Assembly: GCF_009932435.1 (NCBI RefSeq) | Contig: NZ_BJOU01000001.1 | Coordinates: 186,001-250,000, forward strand | Length of the DNA: 64,000 nucleotides | Direction: 5' to 3' | Origin: Gordonia crocea | Lineage (GTDB): Bacteria; Actinomycetota; Actinomycetes; Mycobacteriales; Mycobacteriaceae | Shown: positions 43,064 to 51,832 of the stretch, one piece after another | Position numbering within the stretch: the stretch's first letter is position 1 | Layout of the letters: every line of letters starts with the position of its first letter | Position numbers and translations under genes: made by a program | Notes under the pieces: model-generated | What the model was told of the DNA's origin: nothing | The model's input: the letters and a program-made list of their open reading frames with translations, nothing else | Database searches by the model: none

Positions 43064-43690
43064 TCAGTTGGCGGTGACGTCCATCGGATAGGTCGCCAGC
43101 AGGGGGAGCGGCCACGGTTGGCGGCGCAACACCTCGGCCCACAGGTCCACCGCCGGCGGGGCCAACACGTCGTCGGCCATCGCCGACGCGACGAGCCAGC
43201 TGTCCTGCGCCAACTCGTCGTCGAGCTGCCCCGGGCCCCACCCGGCATAGCCGGCCATGATGCGGATCCCGACGAGCAGGGACGCCAAATCGGCCGGATC
43301 GGTGTCGAGGTCGACGAGGACCACACGCCCACTCACCATCATGACGCCGTCGACACCGTGCAGATCGACCCCGCGTTCGGCAACCCCCAGGCACAGTGCG
43401 CCGTCGCGCTTCACCGGCCCGCCGACATAGAGCGCCTTGGGATTGGCGGCAAGGTCCGACCACTTCGGCAGCAGGTTGTGTACCGCCGAATGGGACGGCT
43501 GGTTGATCACGACGCCGATGCTGCCGCCGTCGTCGTGCTCGATGATGTAGACGACGGTGCGGGCGAAGGCAGACTCGGTCAACGACGGGGAGGCGATCAG
43601 CAGGGTACCGGCCCGAATGGGCGCGAACCCGTGACGACCGTCGGCGCTACCGCCGGTGGCCTTCGGGTCGTCGAAGTCGTCACCGCCCAC
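43064..43690 (-). CDS. YqgE/AlgH (UPF0301) family protein
   Basis: 208 residues. The pattern RAGTLLIASPSLTESAFARTVVYIIEHD, then SIGVVINQPS, YVGGPV and GYAGWGPGQLDDE is diagnostic of UPF0301. The role is unknown despite wide conservation. In M. tuberculosis the homologue Rv0038 is near leuS, as here. GTG 43690 begins MGGDDFDD; no ATG in frame is close. It is divergent from the MFS gene by 59 bp. Confidence 0.92.
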   Translation of the reverse strand: MGGDDFDDPKATGGSADGRHGFAPIRAGTLLIASPSLTESAFARTVVYIIEHDDGGSIGVVINQPSHSAVHNLLPKWSDLAANPKALYVGGPVKRDGALCLGVAERGVDLHGVDGVMMVSGRVVLVDLDTDPADLASLLVGIRIMAGYAGWGPGQLDDELAQDSWLVASAMADDVLAPPAVDLWAEVLRRQPWPLPLLATYPMDVTAN

Positions 43691-43749
43691 GACCTCATCA
43701 TGGCACGGCCGACGCGGCGGCGCCGGAAAGCTGGCGCTACTTTTGAGCT

Positions 43750-44943
43750 GTGAGAACGCGGCTGCTGATGACGCGCATGGCCGGTCAGGCGGCCGACGGA
43801 GTCTTCCAGGCAGTGCTGTTCGCCGCGATCGCCTTCAACCCCGAACGCCAGGCCTCGCCGTTGCTCATGGCGGCGAGCCTCGCGGTGCTGTTCGGTCCCT
43901 ATTCGCTCGTCGGCCCGCTCGTCGGGACACTCCTCGACCGGTGGGACCGCCGGTTGGTCCTGTTGTGGGCCAACGTCTTCCGCGCGCTGTTGATCGTCGT
44001 GACCGCCGGATTGCTGGCCGCCTCGCTCCCCGAGCCGGCCGTCCTCGGCAGCGCCCTGCTGGTGATGGGTGCCAGTCGTTTCGTCGCATCGGGACTGTCC
44101 GCGTCGCTTCCCCACGTCACCGACCGCGACTCCCTGGTCACCGTCAACGCCGTGTTCACAACGCTCGGCGGCTTCGCGGCCATCGCCGGGCTCGGCCTGG
44201 CCGCGGCGGTCCGCGCGGCCGTCGGCGGCGACGACGCCGGGGCGGCCCAGACCATGCTCGTCGGCACGGCTCTCGCGCTGATCGCCGCCGCCATCGCCGC
44301 CGGCTTCCCGGTCCGGTCCCTCGGCCCCGACGCCGCAAGGTCGCCGACCGCCGCCGGCCACCGTCGTCGACGGGCGCTGCAGTTGATCGCCGCCACCCCC
44401 TCGGTGGCCGTCGTCTTCCGGGCCATCAGCGCGCACCGCTGGGCTTTCGGAATGAACTCGTTGTTCCTGCTCGTGCTGGCCAACCACGCCGGCGTCACCA
44501 CCGGTCTGCAGCGGTTCCTCCTGCTGGTCGGGGCGACGGCCGTCGGAGCCGTCCTCGCCGCGGTGACCACACCGGTCCTGGCGCACCGAATCGGCCGACC
44601 GCAAACGCTGGCGACAGCACTGGCCGTCGCCGTGGCCGGGCAGGTGCTGCTCCTGCGTTTCGACCCCGCGCTGTCGATCGGCGCGGCGACCATCCTCGGC
44701 TGGGCCGGGCAGAGCGTGAAGTTGTGCGGCGACGTCGCCATGCAGACCGACATCCCCGACGAGTCGCGCGGCGAGGTCTTCGCCGTCCAGGACGCCGTCT
44801 TCAATGTGGCCTTCATCGTGGGCGCGGCGATCGCGGCGATCACGGTTCCCGACGACGGGAAGGCGGTGGCGGTGGTGCTGATCGGCGTGGTGCTGTACGC
44901 GGCGGCCCTCGCCGACGCGCTGGTGCACCGGGCCCGTCAGTAG
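43750..44943 (+). CDS. MFS transporter (Rv0037c-like)
   Basis: 397 residues, twelve helices. The loop after TM2 has GTLLDRWDRRLVLL, the MFS signature A, and LGWAGQSVKLCGD near the end lies in the last third. Basic loops alternate as expected. The substrate is unknown; the mycobacterial homologue Rv0037c also neighbours Rv0038. GTG 43750 is the start. The last 7 bp overlap the end of the converging PLP gene. Confidence 0.82.
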   Translation: MRTRLLMTRMAGQAADGVFQAVLFAAIAFNPERQASPLLMAASLAVLFGPYSLVGPLVGTLLDRWDRRLVLLWANVFRALLIVVTAGLLAASLPEPAVLGSALLVMGASRFVASGLSASLPHVTDRDSLVTVNAVFTTLGGFAAIAGLGLAAAVRAAVGGDDAGAAQTMLVGTALALIAAAIAAGFPVRSLGPDAARSPTAAGHRRRRALQLIAATPSVAVVFRAISAHRWAFGMNSLFLLVLANHAGVTTGLQRFLLLVGATAVGAVLAAVTTPVLAHRIGRPQTLATALAVAVAGQVLLLRFDPALSIGAATILGWAGQSVKLCGDVAMQTDIPDESRGEVFAVQDAVFNVAFIVGAAIAAITVPDDGKAVAVVLIGVVLYAAALADALVHRARQ

Positions 44944-46043
44944 CCGGTGGTCCGCAACTCCGCGGCCAGCCGGTCGATGTCCTCGCGCGTCGCGTCCAGG
45001 TGCGGGCTGAGCCGCAACACGGCGGTGTCGAGCATCAGCGGGGTCCGTTCGGCCACCGCCGGGGTGACCAGGAGCCCGACCTGGCGCAGGTGCTCGGCGA
45101 CGCCGACCACGTCGGCGCTCTGGAATCCGGGCGGGGGAGCCAGCGTGATCAGCGCGGACCGCTCGTCGACCGGTTCCACGACCTCCCAGCTCGCGATGCC
45201 GGTCAGCCGTTCGCGAACCGCACGGCCGATACCGGCCAACTCGTCGAAGACCCGGTCCGGGCCCAGGGTGATCAGCTCGTCGACCGCCGCTCCCAGCCCC
45301 AGCCGACCGGCGATGAACCCGCCGGTGGTCCCGGCCGCCAGCGCCTCGGTGTCGACGGGCAGGCGCGAGTCGGGCCGCACCGCGACGAAGCCGACGCCGC
45401 GCGGGCCGGTCAGCCATTTGCGGCTGGTGCCGTAGACGACGTCGGCCCCGGTGGTGGTCGACACGTGACCCACCGACTGCGCCATGTCGACGACGACGGG
45501 CACGTTCGCCGCGTGCGCGATCCGCACGATCTCGGCGACCGGCTGCACGATCCCGACGGCTGATCCGATGTGGCAGATGTGGATGAAGTCCGGCTGCTCG
45601 AACTGCAGCATGTTCTCCAGCGCGTCGGTATCGACGTGGCCGTAAACGTCGGCCTGGGGGAGGGTGTGGACCGCGTACCCGCGGCGCTCGAACTCGACGA
45701 GGTTGGGGCCGAACTCGTTCTTCGCGACCCAGATCGTGGCGGCCAGGGGCAGGTTGGCCACGCCCAGCAGCGCCCGAAGGGCGGCGCGGGCGGTGTCCCG
45801 GTACACCACTTCGTCGGCGCTGTGCCCGATCAGGGCGGCAAGCTCGCGCGACCCCTGCGCCAGCGCCGCCGTCGCCGCATCCATCGCGACGTAGGAGCCG
45901 TGCTTGGACTCCTCCCACAGGTGCGCGGTGATCGCCTCGATCACCGCGTTCGACGAGCGTCCCGCCGACGCAGAATCGAGGTGAACGATGCCGGGCTCGA
46001 TGCGAGCGGCGTGCCAATCGGACCCTAGATCGCTGAGGAACAT
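44937..46043 (-). CDS. Class V aminotransferase, EgtE-like C-S lyase
   Basis: 368 residues. The pyridoxal-phosphate Lys is in GTSRKWLTGP, and the cofactor-binding Asp-x-Ala is in VVDMAQSVGH. The N-terminal HLDSASAGRSS and ESKHGSYVAMDAA resemble EgtE, the PLP-dependent lyase that makes ergothioneine in mycobacteria, more than cysteine desulfurases. No egtA-D genes are nearby, so ergothioneine synthesis must be inferred from elsewhere in the genome. ATG 46043 has a weak ribosome site. It is divergent from the Asp-rich repeat gene by 77 bp. Confidence 0.68.
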   Translation of the reverse strand: MFLSDLGSDWHAARIEPGIVHLDSASAGRSSNAVIEAITAHLWEESKHGSYVAMDAATAALAQGSRELAALIGHSADEVVYRDTARAALRALLGVANLPLAATIWVAKNEFGPNLVEFERRGYAVHTLPQADVYGHVDTDALENMLQFEQPDFIHICHIGSAVGIVQPVAEIVRIAHAANVPVVVDMAQSVGHVSTTTGADVVYGTSRKWLTGPRGVGFVAVRPDSRLPVDTEALAAGTTGGFIAGRLGLGAAVDELITLGPDRVFDELAGIGRAVRERLTGIASWEVVEPVDERSALITLAPPPGFQSADVVGVAEHLRQVGLLVTPAVAERTPLMLDTAVLRLSPHLDATREDIDRLAAELRTTGY

Positions 46044-46086
46044 GGCCCCAATCTATCGCCCGGGTCGTCGTGAGCTGGATCTCAGT

Positions 46087-46112
46087 GGAACCGTTCGGCG
46101 CCGCGCTGCGTC
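46087..46112 (+). promoter_or_regulatory. ECF (SigM-type) promoter of the long Asp-rich repeat gene
   Basis: GGAACC (46087-46092), exactly 16 bases, then CGTC (46109-46112) followed by CAAG. The same layout precedes the short paralogue and the EspC-like operon. The distance from the -10 element to the ATG is 8 bp. Confidence 0.7.
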
Positions 46113-46120
46113 CAAGGATC

Positions 46121-46627
46121 ATGGACCCACCGCTGATCGCGCACTCCTTCGGTACCGGCGCGGGGCCGACCCACACCTGGTACGCGCCCGCCGATGCCGA
46201 TCTCAACGGTGACGGGCGGGCCGAGTCGGTGTCTCTCGACTTCGACGGCGACGGTTTGGCCGACGACGCGATGATCGACAGCGATGGCGACGGAGTGGCC
46301 GACCTCGTGGGGCTCGACCTCGACGACGACGGGGTCCCCGAGACCTTCTATTCCGACGACGGCAGCGGCGTCTGGGGCGTGCGGACCGCGTCCCCCTTTG
46401 CCCGCGCGCCGTCCACGTCGTCGGGGCAGCCGCCGACCGGACCACCGCGTCCCGGCCGGCAACCCGTCGACACCGACGGCGACGGCAAGGCCGACGCCAC
46501 GCTCGTCACCCGCGGTTCCTCCCGGGAGTTGCGGCTCGACACCGACGGGGACGGGCAGTGGGATCTCGCCCTCGTCGACGATGACGGCGACGGGGTGGTC
46601 GACCGGGTGGCCCGCCGGGACCCGTGA
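46121..46627 (+). CDS. Asp-rich calcium-type repeat protein, long paralogue
   Basis: 168 residues containing about six D-x-D-G-D-G loops (DFDGDGLADD, DSDGDGVADL, DTDGDGKADA, DTDGDGQWDL, DDDGDGVVDR) around a Pro-rich linker, the spacing of calcium-binding loops. It begins MDPPLIAHSF with a short hydrophobic segment but no signal peptide, so if exported it needs another route such as type VII secretion. It is paralogous to the 102-residue protein at 9925-10233. An ECF-type promoter sits 8 bp before the ATG. Confidence 0.72.
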   Translation: MDPPLIAHSFGTGAGPTHTWYAPADADLNGDGRAESVSLDFDGDGLADDAMIDSDGDGVADLVGLDLDDDGVPETFYSDDGSGVWGVRTASPFARAPSTSSGQPPTGPPRPGRQPVDTDGDGKADATLVTRGSSRELRLDTDGDGQWDLALVDDDGDGVVDRVARRDP

Positions 46628-46654
46628 GTTCCGAATGCTCGGCATACTGGGTGG

Positions 46655-47056
46655 ATGAAGACGATTCTGAACATCATCTGGCTCGTGCTGGCCGGGTTCT
46701 GGATGGCCATCGGCTACGCGGCCGCCGGGGTGCTGTGTTTCATCCTCATCATCACCATCCCGTTCGGCATCGCGTCGTTCCGGATGGCCAATTACGCCCT
46801 GTGGCCGTTCGGCCGGACGGTCGAGCGCAAGCCCACCGCCGGGACGGCATCGCTGCTCGGCAACATCATCTGGTTGCTCGTGGCCGGGATCTGGCTGGCC
46901 ATCGGACACATCACCACCGGTCTCGCCCTCTGCGCCACCATCATCGGCATCCCGCTGGGCATCGCCAGCTTCAAGATGGTGCCGCTGTCATTGATGCCGC
47001 TCGGTGCCGAGATCGTGCCCACCGGCTCGAACCGCGAGGTCATCGTTCGGACCTGA
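46655..47056 (+). CDS. YccF domain membrane protein
   Basis: 133 residues with two tandem repeats of a W-L-x-x-G-x-W-x-A-I-G hairpin (LNIIWLVLAGFWMAIGY and NIIWLLVAGIWLAIGH), each followed by a second helix ending ITIPFGIASFRM or IIGIPLGIASFKM. That is the YccF inner-membrane pattern. Its function is unknown. ATG 46655 is 27 bp after the repeat gene, so it may be read from the same ECF promoter. It converges with glpD. Confidence 0.9.
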   Translation: MKTILNIIWLVLAGFWMAIGYAAAGVLCFILIITIPFGIASFRMANYALWPFGRTVERKPTAGTASLLGNIIWLLVAGIWLAIGHITTGLALCATIIGIPLGIASFKMVPLSLMPLGAEIVPTGSNREVIVRT

Positions 47057-47075
47057 GCACTGACCGAAACGGCGG

Positions 47076-48599
47076 TTACCCCAGGACGCCGGCGGCAATC
47101 TGCTCGACGGCGGCGCGGGACTTCGCCGCATCGCTCGGGACCAGGCCGATCCGGGTCCGCCGGTCGAGGACGTCGTCGACGGTGAGAGCGCCCTCGTGGG
47201 TGAACGCGAACTCGACCTCGGCCCGGGTGACGTCGATGCCCTCGGCGATCGGCGCCAACGGCTGCGCGAGGGTCGCCTCCTCGACGACCCGGACGGCTTC
47301 GGACCCGAACCGCGCGACGAGCGAATTCGACAGTCCGGCAGGTACTTCGGCGGGCGTCGCCCCGACGAGGGGGATTGACGTCGTCACACAGCCCGAGGCC
47401 GTCAGGCCGGCGGAGGCGACCGCGGCGTCGACGGCGTCCTGGGCCATCTGCCGGTAGGTGGTGAGCTTGCCGCCGATGACCGAGACCATCGACCCGTCGG
47501 TGACGCGGACGTCGTGGCGGCGGGAGACATCGGCGAGAGAGTCGCCGTCTCCGCCCGGCACATCGATGAGCGGGCGTAGCCCGGAGAACGCGCCGCGGAT
47601 GTCGTCCCGCCCGACCGGTACCGCCAGCACCGTGTTCACGGTGTTGAGCAAGAAGTCGATCTCGTCGTCGTCGGGCACCGGCTCGTCGGGGATGGGGCCG
47701 GGGGCCGCGACATCGGTCAATCCGAGGTAGATGCGGCCGAGCTGCTCGGGAAGGGCGAAGACGAATCGGCTCGTCGACCCGGGGACCTGGACGGTGAGCG
47801 CACCGGTCGGGTTGCCGAAGGCCGCCGCGTCGAAGACCAGGTGGGTGCCGCGGCTGGGCTTGATGCTCAGCGTCGGGTCGAGGTCGGCCGCCCAGACTCC
47901 GGTGGCGTTGATGACCGATCGCGCGGCGATCGGGAACTCCCGGCCGGCCACCTCGTCGCGCACGACGGCACCGGTGCCGTCGGCCCGCAGCACGCGGGTG
48001 CGGGTGAGGATCTGGGCGCCGTAGCCGGCGGCGGTGCGGGCGATCGCGGTGACCAGTCGCGCGTCGTCGATCAGCTGCCCGTCGGTGGTCGACGCGGCAC
48101 CGCGCAGGCCGTGCCGGCGCACCGTCGGACAGGCGGCGATGGTCTCCAGCGCCGACAGGCGCTTCGGTCCGGGCAAGACGTCGGCGGGGGTCCGCGCCAT
48201 GCGGCGCAGCACGTCGCCGGCCAGGAAACCCGCGCGCACCAAGACGCCGGTCCCGATGCCCCCGTAGTCGGGCACCACCTGGCGGACCGGCCGGATGAGG
48301 TGTGGGGCGATCGTGGTGATGAGGTGGTGGCGCTCGGCGGCACTCTCCCGCGCGATCCCGATGTCGCCCGAGGCGAGGTAGCGCAGTCCGCCGTGGACGA
48401 GTTTGCTGCTCCACCGCGACGTCCCGAAAGCCAGGTCGTGGGCCTCGACGAGGACCACCGAGAGTCCGCGCGTCGCGGCGTCGAGGGCGGCGCCGACACC
48501 GGTCACCCCGCCGCCGACGACGAGGACATCGACCGGCTCGGCGCGCGCGGTCAGCTCGGCGAGATCGGCGGCACGGCGGGCGGCGTTCAGTACGGTCAT
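47076..48599 (-). CDS. glpD: Glycerol-3-phosphate dehydrogenase (FAD)
   Basis: 507 residues. The FAD motif VLVVGGGVTGVGAALDA is near residue 27 and SSKLVHGGLRYLA is the family's active-site segment; the C-terminal domain is complete. The enzyme oxidises glycerol 3-phosphate to dihydroxyacetone phosphate and passes electrons to quinone. ATG 48599 has AAGGAGTG at ideal spacing. The TetR gene ends 4 bp upstream, so they are one transcript. The order glpD-tetR | FAD oxidase-DAG kinase is the same as mycobacterial Rv2249c-Rv2252. Confidence 0.95.
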   Translation of the reverse strand: MTVLNAARRAADLAELTARAEPVDVLVVGGGVTGVGAALDAATRGLSVVLVEAHDLAFGTSRWSSKLVHGGLRYLASGDIGIARESAAERHHLITTIAPHLIRPVRQVVPDYGGIGTGVLVRAGFLAGDVLRRMARTPADVLPGPKRLSALETIAACPTVRRHGLRGAASTTDGQLIDDARLVTAIARTAAGYGAQILTRTRVLRADGTGAVVRDEVAGREFPIAARSVINATGVWAADLDPTLSIKPSRGTHLVFDAAAFGNPTGALTVQVPGSTSRFVFALPEQLGRIYLGLTDVAAPGPIPDEPVPDDDEIDFLLNTVNTVLAVPVGRDDIRGAFSGLRPLIDVPGGDGDSLADVSRRHDVRVTDGSMVSVIGGKLTTYRQMAQDAVDAAVASAGLTASGCVTTSIPLVGATPAEVPAGLSNSLVARFGSEAVRVVEEATLAQPLAPIAEGIDVTRAEVEFAFTHEGALTVDDVLDRRTRIGLVPSDAAKSRAAVEQIAAGVLG

Positions 48600-48603
48600 C
48601 GGT

Positions 48604-49242
48604 TCACTCCTTGCCGGGTAGCTCAAGATAGCTGGCGAGCGCGCGGTGCAGCTCGGTGGACCAGTCCTCGCCGAGGATGGGTTCGACGACGGCGCGCGAC
48701 TGCACCGCCGACTGGGTGATCAACAAGACCATGGCGGCGAGTTTCTCCGGGTCACCCTCGCGCACCCACCCGTCGGTCTGGCCCTGTTCGATCCTCGTCG
48801 CGATGAGCCGGAGCAGGCTGCGCTGGCTCGAACCGAGCCGGTCGAAGACGTAGGGCTGCAGGAATTCCGGCTGGCCGCGCCACAGTTCGGCGAACAGCTC
48901 GTCGTCGCGGATCGCGCCGGCCACCCGGACGATCTGGTCGATTGCGGCCGCGAAACCGGTACGGGTCCGCAGCGGCGTGGTCGCCCCGACCGCGGCGACG
49001 ATCCGGTTGATCTCGCGGCTGCACAGGTCGCGGACCACCGCGTCGAGGTCGGGCCAGCGGCGGTAGACCGTCGGGCGGCTGACCCCGGCCACCCGTGCCA
49101 CGTCGGCGAGGCTGACCTTACGGCCGCGTTGGCGCAGGATCTCCTCGCGCGCGGCATCGAGAACCCGGGTCCCCAGCTCGTCCCCGGGCCCGGCGGCGGT
49201 GTCGACCGGCGGATCCGTCGAATCTGCATTACGAATTGACAT
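48604..49242 (-). CDS. TetR-family regulator of the glpD region
   Basis: 212 residues. The TetR helix-turn-helix is at about 25-70 (VSLADVARVAGVSRPTVYRRWPDLDAVV) and is followed by a helical ligand domain. It lies 20 bp from the divergent FAD-oxidase gene and 4 bp before glpD, so it probably represses both directions in response to a lipid or glycerol metabolite. ATG 49242 is the start; the longer in-frame extension would overlap the divergent gene. Confidence 0.9.
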   Translation of the reverse strand: MSIRNADSTDPPVDTAAGPGDELGTRVLDAAREEILRQRGRKVSLADVARVAGVSRPTVYRRWPDLDAVVRDLCSREINRIVAAVGATTPLRTRTGFAAAIDQIVRVAGAIRDDELFAELWRGQPEFLQPYVFDRLGSSQRSLLRLIATRIEQGQTDGWVREGDPEKLAAMVLLITQSAVQSRAVVEPILGEDWSTELHRALASYLELPGKE

Positions 49243-49262
49243 GATGTGTAACACTGTATCGC
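49243..49262. promoter_or_regulatory. 20-bp divergent start region with overlapping promoters
   Basis: Only 20 bases (GATGTGTAACACTGTATCGC) separate the two start codons. The rightward TAACAC and leftward TACAGT hexamers sit about 8-10 bp from their ATGs, so both mRNAs would be leaderless. GTGTAACAC is an imperfect palindrome that could be the TetR site. This is inference from position. Confidence 0.4.
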
Positions 49263-50900
49263 ATGACTGCTGGTTTTGACCCCTCGTCGCATCAAATCCC
49301 CGTCCCCCCCATGCGTTGGGACGCCTGGGGCGACCCCGAACTCGCCGCTCCACTCTCGGAGGGGACCGCCACCCTGATCCGCGGCATGCTCGGCGTGTCC
49401 GGCGAGGTCACCCTCCCCACCATCGATCCCGCGACGGTGGCCGTCTCGCCCAGCCGGCTGTCCGTCGACGACCTCGCAGGGCTGCGGGCGATCGTCGGCG
49501 CCGACTGGGTATCGGCCGCCGACGCCGACCGCCTGGTCCGCGCGGGCGGCAAATCGACCCCGGACCTGCTGCGACGACGACGGGCCGAGCAGGACGCCCC
49601 CGATGCCGTCGTGGTTCCCGGCACCGACGACGAGGTCGCCGCACTGCTCGCCTGGTGCGGCGAGAACCGCGTCGCCGTCGTCCCGTTCGGCGGCGGCACC
49701 AGCGTCGTCGGCGGTGTCGACCCGACGGCCGAGCAGTTCCGCGCGGCGATCTCGGTCGACCTGCGCCGCATGGACGCACTGATCGACCTCGACGAGGTCT
49801 CCCAGATCGCCACCCTCGGCGCCGGGGTGACCGGACCGGAGGCGGAACGGCTCCTCGGCGATCGCGGCTTTTCCCTCGGCCACTTCCCGCAGAGCTTCCG
49901 CTACGGATCCATCGGCGGGTTTTCCGTCACCCGCTCGTCGGGACAGGCGTCGGCCGGGTACGGCCGCTTCGACGACATGGTCCAGGCGATCACCCTGGTC
50001 ACCCCGCGCGGCATCCTGCGCGCCGGCCGCTCCCCCAAGAATGCCGTCGGTCCCGACCTGCGACAGCTGATCCTGGGTTCGGAGGGCGCCTTCGGCATCG
50101 TGACCTCGGTGTCGGTCCGGGTGCACCGGGTGCCGGCGGCCACCGAGTACGAAGGGTGGCGGTTCGACACCTTCGCCCATGCCGCCGCCGCCTTCCGGGC
50201 CGTCGCGCAGGAGGGGGTGATGCCGACGGTCATGCGCGTGTCCGACGAGATCGAAACCGCGCTGAACCTCGCCCGGCCCACCGAGATCGGCGAGTCCGAC
50301 GACGACCTGCCCGACAAGCAGGTTCCCGGCGGCTGCCTGGCCATCACCACCTTCGAGGGTTCGCCGACCGCCGTCGCCGCCCGCGCCGGCGTGGTGCGCG
50401 AGATCTTCACCGCCGCCGGTGGGCAGTCGCTCGGCGACGGACCGGCGAAGACGTGGGAGCACGGGCGGTTTTCCGGACCGTACCTGCGCGACGCACTGCT
50501 CGACATCGGCGTCGGCTGCGAAACCCTCGAGACCGTCACGACCTGGGCCAAGCTCGAGGAGGTGAAGGCCGCGGTCACCGCGGCACTCGCCGAGGCCCTG
50601 CCCGAACCCGTCGTCGTGATGTGCCACATCTCGCACACCTACGCGACCGGGGCGTCGCTCTACTTCACCGTGGTCTACCGCCAGGGCGACGACCCCTTGG
50701 CCCAGTGGCAGGCGGCCAAGCAACGGGTCACCGGGGCGATCGCCGCGGCCGGGGCTTCGATCACCCACCACCACGCGGTCGGCCGCGACCACCGTCCGTG
50801 GCTGGCCGCCGAGATCGGTGACCTCGGCGTGGAGGTGTTGGGCGCGGTGAAACACGCGCTTGACCCGCTCGGGGTGTGCAATCCGGGCAAACTGGTGTGA
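49263..50900 (+). CDS. FAD-linked oxidase, alkyldihydroxyacetonephosphate synthase-like
   Basis: 545 residues. The FAD-binding PCMH domain contains VVPFGGGTSVVGGVDP and GSIGGFSVTRSSGQASAGYG, and the C-terminal cap ends HHHAVGRDHRPWLAAEIG, GVCNPGKLV. This is the AGPS-like branch (Rv2251). AGPS proper makes ether lipids, but actinobacterial members may have other roles. It overlaps the next gene by one base and is divergent from the TetR regulator. The neighbouring glpD and lipid kinase suggest glycerolipid metabolism. Confidence 0.85.
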   Translation: MTAGFDPSSHQIPVPPMRWDAWGDPELAAPLSEGTATLIRGMLGVSGEVTLPTIDPATVAVSPSRLSVDDLAGLRAIVGADWVSAADADRLVRAGGKSTPDLLRRRRAEQDAPDAVVVPGTDDEVAALLAWCGENRVAVVPFGGGTSVVGGVDPTAEQFRAAISVDLRRMDALIDLDEVSQIATLGAGVTGPEAERLLGDRGFSLGHFPQSFRYGSIGGFSVTRSSGQASAGYGRFDDMVQAITLVTPRGILRAGRSPKNAVGPDLRQLILGSEGAFGIVTSVSVRVHRVPAATEYEGWRFDTFAHAAAAFRAVAQEGVMPTVMRVSDEIETALNLARPTEIGESDDDLPDKQVPGGCLAITTFEGSPTAVAARAGVVREIFTAAGGQSLGDGPAKTWEHGRFSGPYLRDALLDIGVGCETLETVTTWAKLEEVKAAVTAALAEALPEPVVVMCHISHTYATGASLYFTVVYRQGDDPLAQWQAAKQRVTGAIAAAGASITHHHAVGRDHRPWLAAEIGDLGVEVLGAVKHALDPLGVCNPGKLV

Positions 50901-51832
50901 TGCCCACCCGAACGATCGCCGTCCTGGCCAATCCGATGGCGCGCAAGGGGACCGGCCGACAGATCGCGGGTGAGGTCGACCAGCTGTTGCGCGGCCATGG
51001 CGTCGCTGCCCGGATCCTCGTCGGCGCCGACCTGGCCGACGCGGAGCGGCTGGCCGCGCAGGCGGTCGCCGATGACACCGTCGAGGCGCTCGTCGCCGTC
51101 GGCGGTGACGGCTCCATCCGGCTCGCCCTCGAGGCGGCCGCCGGATCGTCGACACCGGTCGGGATCATCCCCGCCGGCACCGCTAACGACCTGGCCCGCA
51201 CCCTTGGCGTCCCGCTGCGGGACCTGCCCGCCGCCGTCGGCATCATCGTCGACGGCCACACCGCGCCCATCGACCTGGGCCGGGCCCGACTCGCCGGCGC
51301 CGACGGCGACCCCGCCGAGGCGCTGTTCGTCACCGTCGCCGCCACCGGATTCGACGCCGACGTGACCGATCGCGCCAACCACATGCGCTGGCCGCGCGGC
51401 AAAGCGCGCTACCTGGTCGCCGCCGTCGCGGAGGTCGCCCGACTGGCGCCGCGGCGATTCACCGTCCGTGTTGACGGCGACACCGTCGTCGACGGCGACG
51501 TCATCTTCACCGCCATCGGCAACACCCGCTCCTACGGCGGCGGGATGTTGATCACGCCGGACGCCGATCTGCACGACGGGCTGCTCGACGCGACGATTGC
51601 GACGAAGGTTCCCGGCGTCGGCCGGATGACACTGCTGCGCCTGCTGCCGACAGTGTTCAGCGGCAAGCACGTCGAGCAGGAGATGGTCCGCACCGCCCGC
51701 GGCAGCCGCATCGAAGTCGACTCGACCCCGCCGGCACTGGTCTCGGTGGACGGCGACATCGTCGGCCGACTGCCGGCGACGTTCGAGACCATCCCCGACG
51801 CAGTCCGCGTCCTGGTCCCGCGAACCGCCTAG
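50900..51832 (+). CDS. Diacylglycerol kinase catalytic-domain protein (Rv2252-like)
   Basis: 310 residues. The DAGK signature VAVGGDGSIRLALEAA (GGDG) and the following GIIPAGTANDLARTLG are intact. The C-terminal beta-sandwich ends LVSVDGDIVGRLPATFE. It phosphorylates a lipid such as diacylglycerol; Rv2252 was linked to phosphatidylinositol mannoside synthesis. ATG 50900 overlaps the oxidase stop by one base. It shares a CTAG stop sequence with the converging pcnA gene. Confidence 0.9.
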   Translation: MPTRTIAVLANPMARKGTGRQIAGEVDQLLRGHGVAARILVGADLADAERLAAQAVADDTVEALVAVGGDGSIRLALEAAAGSSTPVGIIPAGTANDLARTLGVPLRDLPAAVGIIVDGHTAPIDLGRARLAGADGDPAEALFVTVAATGFDADVTDRANHMRWPRGKARYLVAAVAEVARLAPRRFTVRVDGDTVVDGDVIFTAIGNTRSYGGGMLITPDADLHDGLLDATIATKVPGVGRMTLLRLLPTVFSGKHVEQEMVRTARGSRIEVDSTPPALVSVDGDIVGRLPATFETIPDAVRVLVPRTA

